Assembly: GCA_900763035.1 (NCBI GenBank)
Contig: CAAFIS010000265.1
Location: forward strand, 1 to 7,340
Source of the DNA: Clostridia bacterium
GTDB taxonomy: Bacteria > Bacillota > Clostridia > Oscillospirales > Acutalibacteraceae
DNA length: 7,340 nt
Direction: 5' to 3'
Below the pieces are notes generated by a model. The model had not been told where the DNA came from and did no database searches. It saw only the letters and a list, made by a program, of their open reading frames with translations. Of the stretch, positions 5,792 to 7,340 are shown one piece after another (within the stretch, counting starts at the first letter, position 1; each line of letters starts with the position of its first letter). Made by a program: the position numbers and the translations under genes.

Positions 5792-6328
5792 TTATCGTTT
5801 TTTGCCCTCGCGCAGCGCGGCGCGCACGGCGGTGAACGCCGCCTCCTCGCCCTGCTCGGCCAGCAGGGTCAGCCAGCTCTCCAGCAGGGCGGCCGTGGCG
5901 GGATGGATGGTGCGGCGCGCCTTGCCCCCCTCATAGTAGGCAAGCGGATGCTGCGGCGTATACGCCGCGCCCTGATAGATCTTGCTGGCCGCCACTCGGT
6001 CGCAGAACATCTCGGCGACGAAGCGCAGCGGCATCTCCACCGGCTGCACGCTGCGCGTGACGGGATCGTAATCGGTCCAATATTCAAAGTGGTGGCGGTT
6101 GCGCCCTTTGTGGTGCAGCCACGCCGTGGAATAGCCGCGCGTCAGGCGCTCCTGCTCGTTGGGGCTGCGCGTCCCGGCATAAAAACGGGCGCCCGCCCAA
6201 AACTCGGCCGGGCCGTATTTGGACAGATCGTGCCGCAGCCCCTGCCAGCCGATCCCCGCCCGAAAGCAGTGGCGGATGACCGTGTGCCGGTGGCGCGTGA
6301 TCGTGATGAAATGGCGGATCGGATGCAT
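5792..6328 (-). CDS. DUF5662 family protein
   Basis: I recognise this 178-residue protein as DUF5662, a family of unknown function found in gut Firmicutes. It is rich in His and aromatic residues. Visible motifs are a His/Arg-rich N-terminus (HPIRHFITITRHRHTVIRH), HDLSKY at 33-38, EFW at 42-44, TRSPNE at 53-58, and HHKGRNRHHFEYW at 72-84. The paired histidines with the H33-D34 dyad look like a metal site of HD-domain type, so a metal-dependent hydrolase is possible but unproven. There is no signal peptide or membrane segment. The ATG at 6328 is preferred over an upstream TTG at 6352 because GGGAGGG lies five bases before it (6334-6340). It starts 31 bases after the radC stop with no promoter between them, so it is probably the second gene of that operon. 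Confidence 0.82.
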   Translation of the reverse strand: MHPIRHFITITRHRHTVIRHCFRAGIGWQGLRHDLSKYGPAEFWAGARFYAGTRSPNEQERLTRGYSTAWLHHKGRNRHHFEYWTDYDPVTRSVQPVEMPLRFVAEMFCDRVAASKIYQGAAYTPQHPLAYYEGGKARRTIHPATAALLESWLTLLAEQGEEAAFTAVRAALREGKKR

Positions 6329-6359
6329 GGTATCCCTCCCGGAACGTCGCAAATATCGG

Positions 6360-7133
6360 TCACGGCTCGCGGTCGGCCACCTTGTCCGTCATCTCGCCGT
6401 CGTTCGGGACGACGCTCACCCGCCCCCGGTCGTTCGAAAAGATGCCCGCCGTCTGCGGCGTATCGTGCAGAGAGATGAAATCCCCGTCCGACACGATCAG
6501 ATGGTCCAGCAGCCGGATGCCCAGCATCTCGGTCGCCTGACGGAAGCGACGCGTCGTTTCGACGTCCGCATCCGAATAAAAGGCGTGCCCGTTGGGATGG
6601 TTGTGTGCAAGCACCACTTGCGTGGCATTGTCCCGCAGCGCCTGCTGCACGGCGATGCGGCAGGAGAACTGCGTGGAGTTCACGCTGCCGGAGAACACAC
6701 GCGTGGCATTGATCAGCCGGTAGCGGTTGTCCAGCGAAAGCAGCACGACCGATTCGTTCTTTTCACCGACGAACCACGGCATCACGCACCGGCCGATGTC
6801 CTCGGTCGTGTACAGCAGCGTCCCGACGTCGTAAAGATCCTTGATGTAGCGGTGGGCGATCTGGCCGCACAGCGTGATCAGCGTGGCCACGTGCGGCGTG
6901 ATCCCCGGCTCGCTGATCAGGTCGGCATAGTTGGTATCCAGCACTTGGTTCAGCTTGCCGAAGCGCTCCTCCAGCCGGTGGCCAAGATCGTTCGTGTCGC
7001 GGTACGGCAGGGCATAAAACAGCAGCAGCTCCAGCACCTCGTGCTCTGCGAAGCCGTCAAGGCCGTCGCGCAAAAACCGCTCTTTCATCCGTTGACGGTG
7101 ACCGGTATGCAGCTTCCCGTCCTTTTCCGCCAT
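6360..7133 (-). CDS. radC: RadC-family JAMM/JAB-domain protein
   Basis: This 257-residue protein is a RadC (UPF0758) homolog. Residues 10 to about 100 form the helical, helix-hairpin-helix-like part (ELLLFYALPYRDTND at 35-49), and about 105-225 the JAB/MPN domain. The metal-binding motif is intact: H177-N-H179-P-N-G, then D190 eleven residues after H179, matching the family pattern HNHPSG-x7-D apart from Asn for Ser at 181 and HAFYS for the usual DPxPS. RadC was long called a DNA repair protein; that role is disputed and its real substrate is unknown, so the symbol is by family only. The C-terminal stretch beyond about 225 is a lineage-specific tail. ATG 7133 has AGGAGAG nine bases before it (7143-7149); the frame extends upstream to 7247, but that part holds the promoter. 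It leads the operon with DUF5662. Confidence 0.9.
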   Translation of the reverse strand: MAEKDGKLHTGHRQRMKERFLRDGLDGFAEHEVLELLLFYALPYRDTNDLGHRLEERFGKLNQVLDTNYADLISEPGITPHVATLITLCGQIAHRYIKDLYDVGTLLYTTEDIGRCVMPWFVGEKNESVVLLSLDNRYRLINATRVFSGSVNSTQFSCRIAVQQALRDNATQVVLAHNHPNGHAFYSDADVETTRRFRQATEMLGIRLLDHLIVSDGDFISLHDTPQTAGIFSNDRGRVSVVPNDGEMTDKVADREP

Positions 7134-7196
7134 GGTATCTCGCTCTCCTATCCGAAGCATTTCGCGCCGTGCATCACGCGGGCAACAACTGGATAT

Positions 7197-7225
7197 AGCA
7201 TAGCACGATCCGCGCCCGATGTAAA
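7197..7225 (-). promoter_or_regulatory. SigA promoter of radC-DUF5662
   Basis: Read on the minus strand, TTTACA (7220-7225) and TATGCT (7197-7202) are 17 bp apart, with an extended-10 TGC at 7203-7205. Transcription would start near 7190, about 57 nt before the radC start codon. No comparable promoter was seen in the same gap for the divergent pseudouridine synthase gene. Confidence 0.78.
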
Positions 7226-7267
7226 GCCGTAAAGCGAATTTCGTCATTTTTTCAAAGGAGGATGCCC

Positions 7268-7340
7268 GTGAAGATCACTCTTACCGTCGCCAAAAACGAC
7301 GCCGGTCAGCGGCTGGACAAGTTCATGACCAAGACCTACC
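7268..7340 (+). CDS. RluA-family pseudouridine synthase, N-terminal fragment
   Basis: Only the first 24 codons are in the window. They read MKITLTVAKNDAGQRLDKFM, then TKTY, which fits the N-terminal S4-like RNA-binding segment of RluA/RluC/RluD-type 23S rRNA pseudouridine synthases, where NDAGQRLDKFL is typical of clostridial members. The catalytic domain is beyond the window end. The GTG at 7268 is chosen because AAAGGAGG (7254-7261) ends six bases before it. An in-frame ATG at 7262 directly touches the Shine-Dalgarno site and is too close to be used efficiently. The gene is divergent from radC. Confidence 0.75.
   Translation, partial: MKITLTVAKNDAGQRLDKFMTKTY

Noticed and set aside
7134..7247. 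Upstream extension of the RadC protein to 7247
   Set aside because: The extra 38 codons contain the -10 and -35 boxes and the Shine-Dalgarno site of radC and do not resemble the RadC N-terminus.

Overview
The window reads as chromosomal DNA of a GC-rich member of the class Clostridia, most likely an Oscillospiraceae/Ruminococcaceae gut-type anaerobe. The reasons are the SCIFF peptide with its radical SAM maturase, which is close to a signature of Clostridia, a RelQ-type small alarmone synthetase, a Clostridium-type hexameric glutamate dehydrogenase, and consensus SigA promoters with strong Shine-Dalgarno sites in GC-rich coding sequence. The lineage is an inference; no rRNA or other marker gene is present.

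Layout. Positions 1-240 are an AT-rich leader with a strong promoter for gdhA (241-1572, +), which ends in a clean intrinsic terminator. The promoter of a relQ-like (p)ppGpp synthetase gene (1672-2379, +) begins right after that terminator. About 320 bases without a credible gene follow (2380-2696). They are built from two repeat families: a diverged 74-bp element present twice 96 bp apart, and a 71-bp-period tandem array with a perfect 46-bp core. The first 74-bp element runs into the 3' end of relQ and supplies its last nine codons and its stop.

Next is a ranthipeptide (SCIFF) locus driven by a perfect consensus promoter: scfA (2769-2915), a 48-residue Cys-rich precursor too short for routine ORF listing; an intrinsic terminator/attenuator; and scfB (3009-4406), the radical SAM/SPASM maturase with an N-terminal precursor-recognition region. 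The stop of scfB overlaps by 4 bp (ATGA) the start of a divergent PLP enzyme of the Orn/Lys/Arg decarboxylase fold (4403-5752), so the three genes probably form one transcription unit.

On the minus strand, converging on this unit, are a RadC-family JAMM protein gene (6360-7133) and a DUF5662 gene (5792-6328), apparently one operon with its own promoter and terminator. At the right edge, divergent from radC, is the start of an RluA-family pseudouridine synthase (7268 onward, cut by the window end).

Most of the genes are ordinary clostridial housekeeping or accessory genes. The points most worth a second look are the SCIFF peptide (seventh cysteine; glycine where characterised homologs carry the thioether-acceptor threonine), the translational coupling of its maturase to a divergent PLP enzyme, and the repeat cluster that rewrites the C-terminus of the alarmone synthetase and stops four bases short of the scfA -35 box.
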